In this document: positions 8,698 through 17,712 of the stretch, in pieces
How the letters are laid out: every line of letters starts with the position of its first letter
How positions within the stretch are numbered: the stretch's first letter is position 1
Assembly (NCBI RefSeq): GCF_027923225.1
Contig: NZ_BSDI01000035.1
Coordinates: 3,776 to 67,775, forward strand
Length of the DNA: 64,000 nt
Source: Phytohabitans aurantiacus
GTDB taxonomy: Bacteria; Actinomycetota; Actinomycetes; Mycobacteriales; Micromonosporaceae
Direction of reading: 5' to 3'
Notes under the pieces: generated by a model
Told to the model about the DNA's origin: nothing
The model's database searches: none
Seen by the model: only the letters and a program-made list of their open reading frames with translations
Made by a program: the position numbers and the translations under genes

Positions 8698-11307
8698 GTG
8701 ATACACGCTAAGCGTGTACACGAAGGCGTTGTAGCGGATCCGCGCAGGTACCACCCTGTCGCGGCGGCTCTGGTCACCCGTATGAGGCGGGCGGGGGCGC
8801 CGGAGGCGCTGGCGCTCGCGCTGCGGGCCTTGGCGTGGGCCGAGCGGGCCAAGCTGGCCGACGCGTCCGCCAAGCGGCTGCTCGACGAGGCGGCCCGGAT
8901 CGCGCGCCGGCATCGCCTGGATCACACGCTCGCCGACGTGTTGATGAGCCGCGCGGCGGTCAACCAGGAGCTGGGTGCGATGGGTGCCGCGCAGCGCGAC
9001 CTGGACGCCGCCGGGCCGCTGGTGGCGCCGGACCGTGAGGTGGAGCTGGCGTTCCAGCGGGCGATCCTGCAGCAGAACATCGGCCGGCTGGGCGACGCGG
9101 CGCCGACCTATCGGGAGCTGCTGGCCCGCGCCGACACCCCGGAGCGCATCAAGGTCATCGCCGGCAACAACCTGGCCATGATCGAGGCGCAGCACGGCCG
9201 GCACGGCGAGGCGTTGCGCCGCCTCGACGACGCCGGACGGCGGGCCGAGGGCGTCGGCCCGGCGCTGGTCGCGATGGTGCTGGAGACGCGGGCGTGGGCG
9301 ACGGTGCAGTCGGGGCGGCTCGCGGAGGGGCTGCGGCTGTTCGACGAGGCCGGACGGGCGCACGAGGCCGCCGGGCTGCCGCTGGGCGAGCACTATGTGG
9401 AGTACGCGGACGCGCTGATCGACCTGCGGTTGCTGCCCGAGGCGGGCGCGGCCGCGCGCACCGCCGCTGACGTGTTCCGCCGCAACGGCGTACCGCTGAT
9501 GGGTGCCGAGGCCGAGCTGCGGGTGGCCCAGCTGGCGATGCTGGCCGGTAACCCCGAGGAGGCCGAGGAGGCGTCCCAGCACGCCGCCGACAGCTTCGGC
9601 CGACAGGGGCGGGGGCTGTGGCGGGCGCGAGCCGCGCTGGTGTCGGCCGAGGCGCGGCTGCGCACCGGCACCGCGTCGGCTTCCGACCTGCGCGAGGCGC
9701 GCCGGGTGGCACGCACGATGGAGACCCTGGGCACGTGGGCGGCGGCGGTCGACGCGTACACGGTGGCCGGACGGATCGCCGCGCACCTGGAACGGATTCG
9801 CGACGCTGTCGCCGCGCTGCGGCACGCGGCCGAACTGGCCCGGCGCAGCCCGGTCCTGGTACGGCTGCGCGGCGCCGTGGCCGCGGCGCTCGCGGCCCGG
9901 CTGTCCGGCCGTGACGACGAGGTCCTCGGGCACTGCCGGCGCGGCCTCGGTGACCTCGCGCGGCACCGGGCCGCGCTGCCGTCCGTCGAGCTGCGGGCGC
10001 TGGCCTCCGGGCACGGCGCCGAGCTGGGCCAGTTCGGCCTCGAAGTGGTGGTCCGGGAGGGCGCGCCCCGGCGGGTGCTGGAGTGGATGGAACGCACCCG
10101 CGCCGCCGCGCTGCTGGCGGTCGAGCCGGCGGGACCGGCGAGCACCGCCGACGTGCAGAACGACCTGGAGGCGCTGCGCGCGGTGAGCGCGGAACTGGAA
10201 GCGGCACCCGGGCAGCAGTCCGAACGCGGCGGCGCCACACCGCTGGTCGCGCGGCAACTGGCCCTGGAGCACCGCATCCGCCGCGCCACCTGGCACCAGC
10301 CCGCACGGGCCGAGAGGTCCGCGGCCGGGGCCACCGCGGGCCTGCGCGAGCTGCTCGACGGGCGGGTCCTCATCGAGTACGGGTTGCTGGGTGACCGGCT
10401 GCTCGCGGTGGTGGTCGAGGCCCGGCGCAGCCGCATGGTCGAGCTCGGACCGGCCGGCCCGGTCCTCGAACAACTCAAGACGCTGTACTTCGCGCTGCGC
10501 CGGCTCACCCAGGACAGGCCACCCCAGTCCTTGGCCGCCGCCCGCCTGAGCGCCGAATCACGCGTGCGCGGGCTGCGCGGGCTGCTGGTCGAGCCGCTGG
10601 GCATCAAGCCAGACGCCGAGCTGGTCGTCGTACCGGTCGGAGACCTGCACGGCGTGCCCTGGGCGGCCCTGCACGACGGCCCCGTCTCCCTCGCACCCTC
10701 GGCACGGTTCTGGACCCGGGCACGGGAATCCGCCCTGCACCGCCCGCCCGGCGACTCCGTCGTACTCGTGGAAGGCCCGCACCTGAGCGGGGCGACCGCC
10801 GAGGTGCAGCGCCTGCACGCGATGTACCCGCACGCCACCGTCGTCACCCCGCCGGACAGCACCGCCGAAGCCGTCATCCGCCTGCTCGACGGCGCCGACC
10901 TCGTGCACCTGGCCTGCCACGGCCGGCTGCGCGCCGACAACCCGCTGTTCTCCTCGCTCGTACTGGCCGACGGCCCACTGACCGTGCAGGAGCTCGAGGC
11001 CCGCGGCGCCGCACCACACCGGCTCGTGCTCGCCTCCTGCGAGTCCGGAGCCGACGCCACCTACGCCGGCGACGAGGTACTCGGCTTCGTCAGCGCCCTC
11101 CTCGCCCGCGGCACCGCCGGCATCGTCGCGAGCGTCGCGGCGGTGCCCGACGTGGCGGCGGTCGACCTCATGTGCGGGCTGCACGAGCACCTCAGCAAGG
11201 GGCGCACGCTCGCGCACGCCCTGTTTGAGGCACGGGAGTCCGTCGACCGCACCGACCCCGGCGCGTACGTCAGCTGGTGCACATTCGGCGCACATGGGGC
11301 AGCCTGA
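8698..11307 (+). CDS. TPR-CHAT domain (caspase-like) protein
   Basis: A long alpha-helical TPR-like N-terminal region (about 1-560) is followed by a C-terminal CHAT domain (about 580-869). The catalytic His is in HLACHGRLRADNPLFSSL and the catalytic Cys in RLVLASCESGADATYAGDE. CHAT domains are caspase/separase-like proteases, as in the CRISPR-associated TPR-CHAT. The frame is open from GTG 8644, but codons before 8698 have poor GC3 and none of the candidate starts has a clear ribosome site, so the start is uncertain (8644, 8698 or 8782). It is divergent from the subtilase-sigma genes. A two-protease conflict or stress-sensing cassette is inferred. Confidence 0.88.
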   Translation: MIHAKRVHEGVVADPRRYHPVAAALVTRMRRAGAPEALALALRALAWAERAKLADASAKRLLDEAARIARRHRLDHTLADVLMSRAAVNQELGAMGAAQRDLDAAGPLVAPDREVELAFQRAILQQNIGRLGDAAPTYRELLARADTPERIKVIAGNNLAMIEAQHGRHGEALRRLDDAGRRAEGVGPALVAMVLETRAWATVQSGRLAEGLRLFDEAGRAHEAAGLPLGEHYVEYADALIDLRLLPEAGAAARTAADVFRRNGVPLMGAEAELRVAQLAMLAGNPEEAEEASQHAADSFGRQGRGLWRARAALVSAEARLRTGTASASDLREARRVARTMETLGTWAAAVDAYTVAGRIAAHLERIRDAVAALRHAAELARRSPVLVRLRGAVAAALAARLSGRDDEVLGHCRRGLGDLARHRAALPSVELRALASGHGAELGQFGLEVVVREGAPRRVLEWMERTRAAALLAVEPAGPASTADVQNDLEALRAVSAELEAAPGQQSERGGATPLVARQLALEHRIRRATWHQPARAERSAAGATAGLRELLDGRVLIEYGLLGDRLLAVVVEARRSRMVELGPAGPVLEQLKTLYFALRRLTQDRPPQSLAAARLSAESRVRGLRGLLVEPLGIKPDAELVVVPVGDLHGVPWAALHDGPVSLAPSARFWTRARESALHRPPGDSVVLVEGPHLSGATAEVQRLHAMYPHATVVTPPDSTAEAVIRLLDGADLVHLACHGRLRADNPLFSSLVLADGPLTVQELEARGAAPHRLVLASCESGADATYAGDEVLGFVSALLARGTAGIVASVAAVPDVAAVDLMCGLHEHLSKGRTLAHALFEARESVDRTDPGAYVSWCTFGAHGAA
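8703..8717. promoter_or_regulatory. Palindrome in the divergent subtilase/CHAT region
   Basis: A perfect 15-bp palindrome (ACACGC-TAA-GCGTGT) lies 82 bp upstream of the subtilase start and at the very 5' end of the CHAT gene, or in its leader if translation starts at 8782. It is a candidate operator controlling both directions. Confidence 0.45.
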
Positions 11308-11348
11308 TTATTGACGTAGGTACATGTTTCGCTTACTTTAACGGGCAC

Positions 11349-11362
11349 GGCAAGCGCTTTCC
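11349..11362. promoter_or_regulatory. LacI-type operator upstream of the rhamnogalacturonan lyase
   Basis: GGCAAGCGCTTTCC is a near-perfect palindrome with core AAGCGCTT and one mismatched pair. It has the form of a LacI/CcpA-type operator and sits 26 bp before the ATG at 11388. No LacI gene is in the window, so the regulator would act in trans. Confidence 0.5.
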
Positions 11363-11387
11363 CATCCTCCCGCTTGGTGGTGGTCCG

Positions 11388-13187
11388 ATGAAACGTCTCA
11401 AGCCGATCTTCGTGCTATCGGTAGTCATCGCCGCGTCGTTAGTGGTCGTGCGGCCCTCCTCCGCGTCCGCTGTCGAGACGCTCGACCGGGGACTCGTGGG
11501 CATCCGCTCCGACCGGGGCAACTTCGTGTCGTGGCGCCTGCTGCCGTCTGATCCCGCCGGCATCGCCTTCAACGTGTACCGGGACGGCGCCAAGGTGAAC
11601 GCGGCACCGATCACCACCGCCACCAGCTTCCTCGACGCCGGGGCGCCCGCCACGGCGAAGTACACGGTGCGCTCGGTCGTCGACGGCGCTGAACTGCGCG
11701 CGCTGGCCGGCGCCGACGATGTGATCACGCCGTTCGCGGCCAGCCAGGACATCCCGCTGCAGATCCCGCCCGGCGGCACCACACCGAGCGGCGAGGCGTA
11801 CACGTACACCGCGAACGACGCCTCCGTCGGTGACCTGGACGGCGATGGGCAGTACGAGGTCGTGCTGAAGTGGGACCCGACCAACGCCAAGGACAACTCG
11901 CAGTCCGGCTACACGGGCAACGTCTACCTCGACGCGTACCGGTTGAACGGCACCCGGCTGTGGCGCATCGACCTCGGGCGCAACATCCGGGCCGGCGCCC
12001 ACTACACGCAGTTCCAGGTCTTCGACTACGACGGCGACGGCCGCGCCGAGGTGGCCGTGAAGACCGCCGACGGCACCCGGTCGGGCACCGGCCAGGTCAT
12101 CGGCAACGCCAGCGCCGACCACCGCAACTCGTCCGGGTACGTCCTCGCGGGGCCGGAGTTCCTGTCCGTGTTCCGCGGCACCGACGGCGCCGTCCTCGCC
12201 ACCGCCGACTACGTGGTCCCGCGCGGCACCGTCTCATCCTGGGGCGACTCGTACGGCAACCGCGTCGACCGCTTCCTCGCCGGTACGGCCTATGTGGACG
12301 GTTCGCGACCCTCCATCATCATGGCGCGCGGCTACTACACGCGCTCGGTCATCGTCGCGTGGGACTTCCGCAATGGTGCTTTGACGCGACGCTGGACGTT
12401 CGACTCCAACTCGTCGACCAACGGCTCCGCCTGGACCGGCAAGGGAAACCACCAACTGTCCATTGCGGACGTCGACGGCGATGGCCGCGACGAAATCATG
12501 TACGGCTCGATGGCCATCGACGACAACGGCTGGGGACTGTGGCAGAACAACACCCACCACGGCGACGCGTACCACGTGAGCGACTTCATCCCGACCCGCG
12601 CCGGCCTCGAAGTGTTCAAGCCGTCCGAGTGGACCAGCGAACCGACACACTGGATGGGTGACGCCCGCACCGGCCAGATCATCTGGAGCGCGCCGTCGTG
12701 CGGCTGCGACAACGGTCGCGGCGTCGCCGCCGACATCTGGGCCGGCAACCCCGGCGCGGAGGCGTGGTCGGCGTCCGTCGCGGGCCTGCGCAGCGCCACG
12801 AACGGCAACCAGGTCGCCAGCCGCAAGCCCGGCTCGATCAACTTCGTGATCTGGTGGGACGGCGACGCGCAACGCGAGCTGCTCGACGGCAACCACATCG
12901 ACAAGTACGGCACCGGGGGCGACACCCGGCTGCTGACCGCCTCGGGCGTCTCGTCGAACAACGGCACCAAGTCCACCCCGGCGCTCCAGGCCGACATTCT
13001 CGGCGACTGGCGCGAGGAGGTCATCTGGCGCACGTCCGACAACCGGGCACTGCGCATCTACTCCACCACCGACACCACCAGCATCAGGCGGGTCTCTCTC
13101 ATGCAGGACCGCCAGTACCGCCTCGCGGTCGCCTGGCAGAACACCGCCTACAACCAGCCGCCCCACCCGAGTTTCGCCAGCCCGTGA
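11388..13187 (+). CDS. Secreted rhamnogalacturonan lyase (PL11)
   Basis: The 599-residue protein has a Sec signal peptide (MKRLKPIFVLSVVIAASLVV ... SASA). A fibronectin-like N-terminal part begins LDRGLVGIRSDRGNFVSWRL, and a beta-propeller with calcium loops follows (GDLDGDGQYEVVLKWDPTN, DYDGDGRAEVAVKTADGT, DVDGDGRDEIMYGSMA). The C-terminus has the family-typical YRLAVAWQNTAYNQPPHPSF. PL11 enzymes cleave the rhamnogalacturonan I backbone of pectin by beta-elimination. The usual extension after PPHPSF (FLG-type) is replaced by ASP and a stop. A second TGA in another frame follows 18 nt later, so a small 3' indel is possible. ATG 11388 gives the signal peptide; upstream codons are not coding-like. 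Confidence 0.92.
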   Translation: MKRLKPIFVLSVVIAASLVVVRPSSASAVETLDRGLVGIRSDRGNFVSWRLLPSDPAGIAFNVYRDGAKVNAAPITTATSFLDAGAPATAKYTVRSVVDGAELRALAGADDVITPFAASQDIPLQIPPGGTTPSGEAYTYTANDASVGDLDGDGQYEVVLKWDPTNAKDNSQSGYTGNVYLDAYRLNGTRLWRIDLGRNIRAGAHYTQFQVFDYDGDGRAEVAVKTADGTRSGTGQVIGNASADHRNSSGYVLAGPEFLSVFRGTDGAVLATADYVVPRGTVSSWGDSYGNRVDRFLAGTAYVDGSRPSIIMARGYYTRSVIVAWDFRNGALTRRWTFDSNSSTNGSAWTGKGNHQLSIADVDGDGRDEIMYGSMAIDDNGWGLWQNNTHHGDAYHVSDFIPTRAGLEVFKPSEWTSEPTHWMGDARTGQIIWSAPSCGCDNGRGVAADIWAGNPGAEAWSASVAGLRSATNGNQVASRKPGSINFVIWWDGDAQRELLDGNHIDKYGTGGDTRLLTASGVSSNNGTKSTPALQADILGDWREEVIWRTSDNRALRIYSTTDTTSIRRVSLMQDRQYRLAVAWQNTAYNQPPHPSFASP

Positions 13188-13210
13188 TCGAGGTGTACGG
13201 CGGCTGACGT

Positions 13211-13250
13211 CGCGGGCGGGGTGTGTGGCGCACCTCGCCCGCGGCTTTTC
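13211..13250 (+). terminator. Terminator after the lyase gene
   Basis: A GC-rich stem (GCGGGCGGGGTG paired with CACCTCGCCCGC, one mismatch) is followed by GGCTTTTC. The T-run makes this a conventional intrinsic terminator for the plus strand. Confidence 0.7.
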
Positions 13251-13310
13251 TGAGCGTTCACTGAGACCATCACGTGGTCGAAGGCGCCGCCCGGGTGTCA
13301 TGCTTCGGCG

Positions 13311-14489
13311 GTGACGGCGAGTGAGGCGGCGGTAGCCGCACCTTCGAGACGGTGGCTGCGGGTGCTGCGGTTCGGCGCGCTCCTCACCACGATCCTGGGC
13401 CTGCTCTTCGGCCTCCCCTGGTGGACCCTGGTGCTCGCGAGCGACCTGCCCGCCGCCCTCACCGCCACGGGCACGCTGCTCTTCGCGGCCGCGCTGGTCG
13501 CGTTCCCCGTATTCATGATCTTCGGCCACGGCCCCCGGCACCTCGACTGGGCGGCCCGCACCGGCGACACCCTCCTCGGCGTGGTCTGGGTCCTCTTCGC
13601 GTGGGCCCTGCTCAGCACGGTGCTCCGCGCGGCGCTCGGCATCGGCGGGGTGGCCGACCCCACCCGCTCCCGGATCGTCGCGGCGGCGGTCGCGGTGATC
13701 TCGCTGGTCCTGCTCGTCTGGGGATACGTCGAAGCGATGCGCGTGCCCCGGGTACGCCGCGTCGACGTCACACTCCCCCGGCTCGGCGCCGGCCTCGACG
13801 GCGTACGCGTCGTGCTGCTCACCGACACCCACTACGGCCCGATCGACCGCGCCCGCTGGTCCGCCCGCGTCATCGAAGCCGTCAACGACCTCGACCCCGA
13901 CATCGTCTGCCACACCGGCGACATCGCCGACGGCACCGTCGAGCAGCGCCGCGAGCAGGCCGCACCGCTCGGCACGGTCCAGGCGCGGCTCGCCAAGACG
14001 TACGTGACCGGCAACCACGAGTACTTCGGCGCCGCACAGGGCTGGCTGGACCACATGCGCGACCTCGGCTGGGAGGCTCTGCACAACCGGCACGTGGTGG
14101 TATCCCGAAACGGCGCGCAGCTCGTGATCGCCGGCGTCGACGACATCACCGCCGCCGGCTCCGGCGCCCCCGGCCACCGCGCCGACCACGCGGCCGCCCT
14201 GGCTGGCGCCGACCCGGACCTGCCCGTGCTACTCCTGGCCCACCAGCCGAAGCAGATCCGCGACGCCGTCGAGCACGGCATCGACCTCCAGATCTCCGGC
14301 CACACCCACGGCGGCCAGATCTGGCCGTTCCACTACCTGGTGCGCGTAGACCAGCCAGTGGTCCAGGGCCTGACCAGGCACAGCGACCGCACCCAGCTCT
14401 ACACCAGCCGCGGCACCGGCTTCTGGGGCCCACCCTTCCGAATCTTCGCCCCCAGCGAAATCACCCTGCTAACCCTCCGCGCCGCCTAA
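13311..14489 (+). CDS. Membrane-anchored metallophosphoesterase
   Basis: The N-terminal 145 residues hold about four transmembrane helices. A calcineurin-like phosphoesterase domain follows with all metal motifs: LLTDTHYG (DxH), HTGDIADG (GDxxD), GNHEYFG (GNHE), LLAHQP and SGHTHGGQ (GHxH). This layout matches YkuE/YaeI-like membrane phosphoesterases, some of which act on UDP-diacylglucosamine or nucleotides; the substrate here is unknown. The GTG at 13311 is the first start in frame. It follows the lyase terminator and is probably its own transcription unit. Confidence 0.88.
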   Translation: MTASEAAVAAPSRRWLRVLRFGALLTTILGLLFGLPWWTLVLASDLPAALTATGTLLFAAALVAFPVFMIFGHGPRHLDWAARTGDTLLGVVWVLFAWALLSTVLRAALGIGGVADPTRSRIVAAAVAVISLVLLVWGYVEAMRVPRVRRVDVTLPRLGAGLDGVRVVLLTDTHYGPIDRARWSARVIEAVNDLDPDIVCHTGDIADGTVEQRREQAAPLGTVQARLAKTYVTGNHEYFGAAQGWLDHMRDLGWEALHNRHVVVSRNGAQLVIAGVDDITAAGSGAPGHRADHAAALAGADPDLPVLLLAHQPKQIRDAVEHGIDLQISGHTHGGQIWPFHYLVRVDQPVVQGLTRHSDRTQLYTSRGTGFWGPPFRIFAPSEITLLTLRAA

Positions 14490-14910
14490 CCCCGCCCCGT
14501 TCCCCGCACCGCTGCGCCCGCCCGCCGCCTCGTTCCGCCCGCCGCGCTGGTTCCGCGCGCCCCGCCCCCGCCCGGCTCTGCGCCGCGCGGGGCGGGGCGG
14601 GGCGGGGCGGGGCCACCCCCGCCCCGCCGCGCCACGCCTGCCACGCCCCGCCTGGCGCCCGGCGCGCCGCGCCTTCTGTCGCCGATCAAGAAGCCCTGGC
14701 CCTCCGGGCCACCCACAGCGGGGCGCGAGAGGGGCAACCCAGCCCACGCCCGTCCCCTCCCCGGACGCCGCCGTCCGCCCGCGACAGCGTGTCGCCACAC
14801 CTCGCTCGCCTCCCGCCGATCAAGGGCGAACGCACGTGCTTTGATCTCCGATCCACGCGCGGGCGCCGCCCGGCCAGCGCGGCACGGCGTGTCGCCACGC
14901 CGCTTGCGCC

Positions 14911-14987
14911 GATCAAGGGCGAATGCACGTGGTTGGATCTCTTTTCGCGTGCATTTGCCCTTGATCCATGCGAATGGCCTTGATCGG
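14911..14987 (+). repeat. 77-bp palindromic dispersed repeat, copy 1
   Basis: It begins GATCAAGGGCGAATGCACGT, runs through TTGGATCTCTTTTCG, and returns with the reverse complement (CGTGCATTTGCCCTTGATC). A third arm ends GAATGGCCTTGATCGG. The first two arms form a stem of about 19 bp around a 17-nt loop. Confidence 0.8.
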
Positions 14988-15368
14988 CGAGCGCTGCGGT
15001 GGGTCCGCAGCAGCTCCGCGGCGGGTGGCGAGCTCGCGCGCGGACTCGACGCCGCCGCCGCGGCGCGGCAACGGCGATTCGTCCGCTTTGACTACCGGCA
15101 AGATCTCGGCTCGACGCGCGCGGCGCTACCGGCCTGAGCCGCGCCACGCACCCCGCGATCGGACATACCACTCATAGCGGCCGGATAGAGCGCCAGGGCC
15201 GCAGGCCCGCAGCGCCTAAACGATCTACTTCAAGAGATTTCGGGCTACCGCGACGTCCGCCGCGGTCAGAGCCGTTGCTCCCGCGGCCTCACCGTCCGCG
15301 GCTCCACAACCCGCCCGGACGTTGCAGCGAAATCCCTGATATCGCGCCCTCCGAGCGCGTTCAAGCCG

Positions 15369-15389
15369 ACAAAATCAGGGATTTTGTCG
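15369..15389. repeat. Short hairpin (9-bp arms)
   Basis: Arms GACAAAATC and GATTTTGTC are separated by AGG. The right half also pairs with AATCCCTGAT at 15331-15340. A 15-nt stretch, GACAAAATCAGGGAT, recurs inverted at 63679-63693, so this may be a second dispersed element or a terminator. Confidence 0.5.
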
Positions 15390-15475
15390 GGATCTTGAGC
15401 GTGCCCCGGGCGCGCGGCGGGCGAGCCGGAGGGAGCGACATGCCGGGCCACGACGGCGCCGCAGCACGTCGCGTC

Positions 15476-15553
15476 GATCAAGGAAATGTCCATCGACCAA
15501 GGGCAAACGCACGCGGAAAAGAGATCCAACCACGTGCATTCGCCCTTGATCGG
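15476..15553 (-). repeat. 77-bp palindromic dispersed repeat, copy 2
   Basis: This is an inverted copy relative to copy 1, ending CACGTGCATTCGCCCTTGAT. The central AAAAGAGATCCAACCACGTG is the complement of the copy 1 loop. Confidence 0.8.
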
Positions 15554-15610
15554 CGGGGAAGAGCGGGCCGAGCAGCGCGCGGACCGAGCAGCGGGCAGGG
15601 CGGGGGAGGG

Positions 15611-16654
15611 CTAGGTTGCTAGTTGTTCGCCTAGGGCGGTGCGGAGGTAGCGGAGGCGGCGGCCGGTGCGCTGGCCGACGATCAGGCCGGCGTCGCGCAG
15701 GGTGGTGAGGTGGTGGGAGGCAGTCGCTGGGGCCAGGCGCAGCGCCTCGGCCACCTCGCCGGTGCTGGACGGCACGGCGAGCAGCGTGAGCACCGCCGCG
15801 CGCGTCGAGCCCAGCAATGCGGCCAAGGCCGCGGACGGCGCAGGCGGCTCAGGCCAGGCCGACGACGCGAAGGCAGGCGAGGACGCCAAGGCAGGCGAGG
15901 ACGAACGCGAAGGCGCGGGCGAGGGCGAGGGCGGGGAGGACCAGAGGGCGGCGTAGCCGCGCGGTGGGTACCAGAGGGCTCGGCCGCTCGGGGTGCCGGT
16001 GGTCGTGTACACCATCGGGCCGGCGAACGCGGCTGGCATCAGCGCGAGCGGGCTGCCATCGTGTGCCCAGTCGCCGTGCTTGGCGTACCCGAGAAGCAAC
16101 GCCGAACCGTCCCAGCTCAGCTCGGGATGGAGTCCCGCGAGCAGCGCTCGCGGCCCGTGTTCGGCGGCGGCGAGCGCGCGGTGTGCGATCTCGCCCTCGA
16201 CGGTCGCGCGCAGGCGCGGCCAGATCGGGGCGATGGCGAGCCTGAAGTATCGGCGCACCTGCGCGATCAGGTCGGCCAGTGCGCCCGCCGGGTCGGTCTC
16301 GAATCGGGTGATTTCGGGCGGCGCGCGGTGGCCGGTCCAGCCGGCGGCTACCTCCGCCGCGACCCGGTCGAGTGGGGTGGCGGCGATGGTGCGCAGCTCG
16401 TCGTCGAGGCTGGGGCGACTGGTGGCCGGCACGGGGGTGAGGAAGTCGGGCACGTAGCAGGTCGGGCCGCGCAGCAGGGTGAGGAACGTGTCGACGCCGG
16501 CGAGGCGCGGGCGCACCCGGTCTCGCCAGGCCGCGTACATCCAGTGTCGCTGGGGCTGGTGCAGCGCGAAGCCACTCGCCACCACCTCGACCATCGGCGA
16601 GTGCGCGAACCTCAGCCCGGCCAGGTCGGCGGGCGCGAACTCGATCCGGATCAC
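15611..16654 (-). CDS. DUF5937 / ArsR-type winged-helix regulator
   Basis: The N-terminal part (IRIEFAPADLAGLRFAHSPM) and the following segment of about 240 residues match the DUF5937 domain. An A/P/S-rich linker (about 245-275) follows. The C-terminal part is an ArsR-like winged helix (LLAVPSSTGEVAEALRLAPA ... SHHLTTLRDAGLI). Start GTG 16654 is chosen because the DUF5937 pattern begins there; the frame continues to 16729 across the promoter. It is divergent from an aldo/keto reductase, with a palindrome between them, so autoregulation and control of the reductase are plausible. The effector is unknown. Confidence 0.85.
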   Translation of the reverse strand: MIRIEFAPADLAGLRFAHSPMVEVVASGFALHQPQRHWMYAAWRDRVRPRLAGVDTFLTLLRGPTCYVPDFLTPVPATSRPSLDDELRTIAATPLDRVAAEVAAGWTGHRAPPEITRFETDPAGALADLIAQVRRYFRLAIAPIWPRLRATVEGEIAHRALAAAEHGPRALLAGLHPELSWDGSALLLGYAKHGDWAHDGSPLALMPAAFAGPMVYTTTGTPSGRALWYPPRGYAALWSSPPSPSPAPSRSSSPALASSPAFASSAWPEPPAPSAALAALLGSTRAAVLTLLAVPSSTGEVAEALRLAPATASHHLTTLRDAGLIVGQRTGRRLRYLRTALGEQLAT

Positions 16655-16661
16655 GCTCCAA

Positions 16662-16677
16662 TTCGAGCACAGTCGAA
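16662..16677. promoter_or_regulatory. Putative operator between divergent regulator and reductase
   Basis: TTCGA-GCACAG-TCGAA is an inverted repeat with 5-bp arms, 8 bp before the regulator start and 42 bp before the aldo/keto reductase start. Confidence 0.45.
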
Positions 16678-16718
16678 CGGCTAACGACCAGGTCGGGCGG
16701 CGTCCTATGGTCACCGTC

Positions 16719-17699
16719 ATGGAGTACACCTACCTGGGCCGCACGGGACTGAGCGTGAGCCGGATCTGCCTCGGCACGATGAACTTCGGCTGGCAGATCG
16801 ACGAAGCCACGAGCCACGCGGTACTGGACAAAGCGGTCGACGCGGGCGTCAACTTCGTCGACACGGCGAACATGTACGGGCGGGTGGACTACGAGGGGAC
16901 GAGCGAGCAGTACATCGGGAGCTGGACCGCGGAAAAAGGGCGGCGCGACAAGATCGTGCTGGCCACCAAGGTGTACGCGCCGATGAGCGACTGGCCAAAC
17001 GATCGGGGGCTGTCGGCGCGGCACATCATCGCGGCGTGCGAGGCGTCGCTGCGACGGTTGCGCACCGACTGGATCGACCTGTACCAGATGCACCACGTGC
17101 AGCGGGACACGCCGTGGGAGGAGATCTGGCAGGCGATGGAGACGCTCGTCGGGCAGGGCAAGATCCGGTACGTCGGCTCGTCGAACTTCGCCGGCTGGCA
17201 CCTCGCCACCGCGCAGGCGGCCGCGGAAAAGCGGCACTTCCTGGGGCTCGTGTCGGAGCAGTGCAAGTACAACCTGCTGACCCGGCACGTCGAGCTGGAG
17301 GTGCTGCCCGCGGCGATCGGGCTGGGTATCGGGGTGCTGCCGTACTCGCCGCTGCACTTCGGCGCGCTCTCGGGTGCCCTGCGCAAGCAGCGGGAGGGCG
17401 TTCAGGGGCGGAGCGTGCTGCACGCGCCGGATCGGGTCGAGCCACACCGGGCCGCGCTCGAGGAGTACGAGAAGCACTGCGCCGAGATCGGCGTCGAGCC
17501 GACCGCGGTGGCGCTGGCGTGGCTGCTGTCGCGACCCGGCGTCACCGCGCCGGTGGTCGGGCCGCGGGCGCCCGAGCAGCTCGACCTCGCGTTTCAGGCG
17601 GTGGAGACCGAGCTGAGTCCGGAGACGCTGGCGCGGCTCGACGAGCTGTTTCCGCCGATCGGCAAGGGCGGCCCGGCGCCGGAGGCGTGGGCCTGGTAA
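16719..17699 (+). CDS. Aldo/keto reductase
   Basis: This protein of about 326 residues starts YTYLGRTGLSVSRICLGTMNFG and keeps the AKR tetrad: Asp and Tyr in DTANMYG (about 50-56), Lys in VLATKVYAP (about 83) and His in LYQMHHVQ (about 123). The NADPH-binding C-terminal pattern is present (GVLPYSPLHFGALSG). It resembles the YajO/AKR11-13 groups. ATG 16719 or 16707 are both possible. The DinB gene starts 13 bp downstream, so the two are likely co-transcribed and possibly controlled by the divergent DUF5937 regulator. Confidence 0.9.
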   Translation: MEYTYLGRTGLSVSRICLGTMNFGWQIDEATSHAVLDKAVDAGVNFVDTANMYGRVDYEGTSEQYIGSWTAEKGRRDKIVLATKVYAPMSDWPNDRGLSARHIIAACEASLRRLRTDWIDLYQMHHVQRDTPWEEIWQAMETLVGQGKIRYVGSSNFAGWHLATAQAAAEKRHFLGLVSEQCKYNLLTRHVELEVLPAAIGLGIGVLPYSPLHFGALSGALRKQREGVQGRSVLHAPDRVEPHRAALEEYEKHCAEIGVEPTAVALAWLLSRPGVTAPVVGPRAPEQLDLAFQAVETELSPETLARLDELFPPIGKGGPAPEAWAW

Positions 17700-17712
17700 A
17701 TCCGGTGCGTCC

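Larger units (their letters stand above)
14490..15610. other. Non-coding region with repeats
   Basis: No open frame here shows coding bias or recognisable motifs. The stretch holds a GGGGC run (about 14586-14612), a degenerate partial palindromic repeat (about 14818-14854), two full copies of the 77-bp repeat, and a hairpin at 15369-15389. It separates the phosphoesterase from the convergent DUF5937 gene. Confidence 0.6.

Noticed and set aside
8617..11060. Long minus-strand frames opposite the CHAT gene
   Set aside because: Their composition is Arg/Gly/Pro-rich without domains, and the CHAT frame has catalytic motifs and codon bias.
13150..13207. Frameshift at the 3' end of the rhamnogalacturonan lyase
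   Set aside because: The other frame ends VIEVYGG, but this does not match the usual FLG-type family ending either, so a natural short terminus is as likely. It is noted only in the gene entry.
14841..15137. Short ORFs in the 14.5-15.6 kb gap
   Set aside because: They consist of translated palindromic repeats and Arg/Ala/Pro-rich sequence, with no ribosome site or coding bias.
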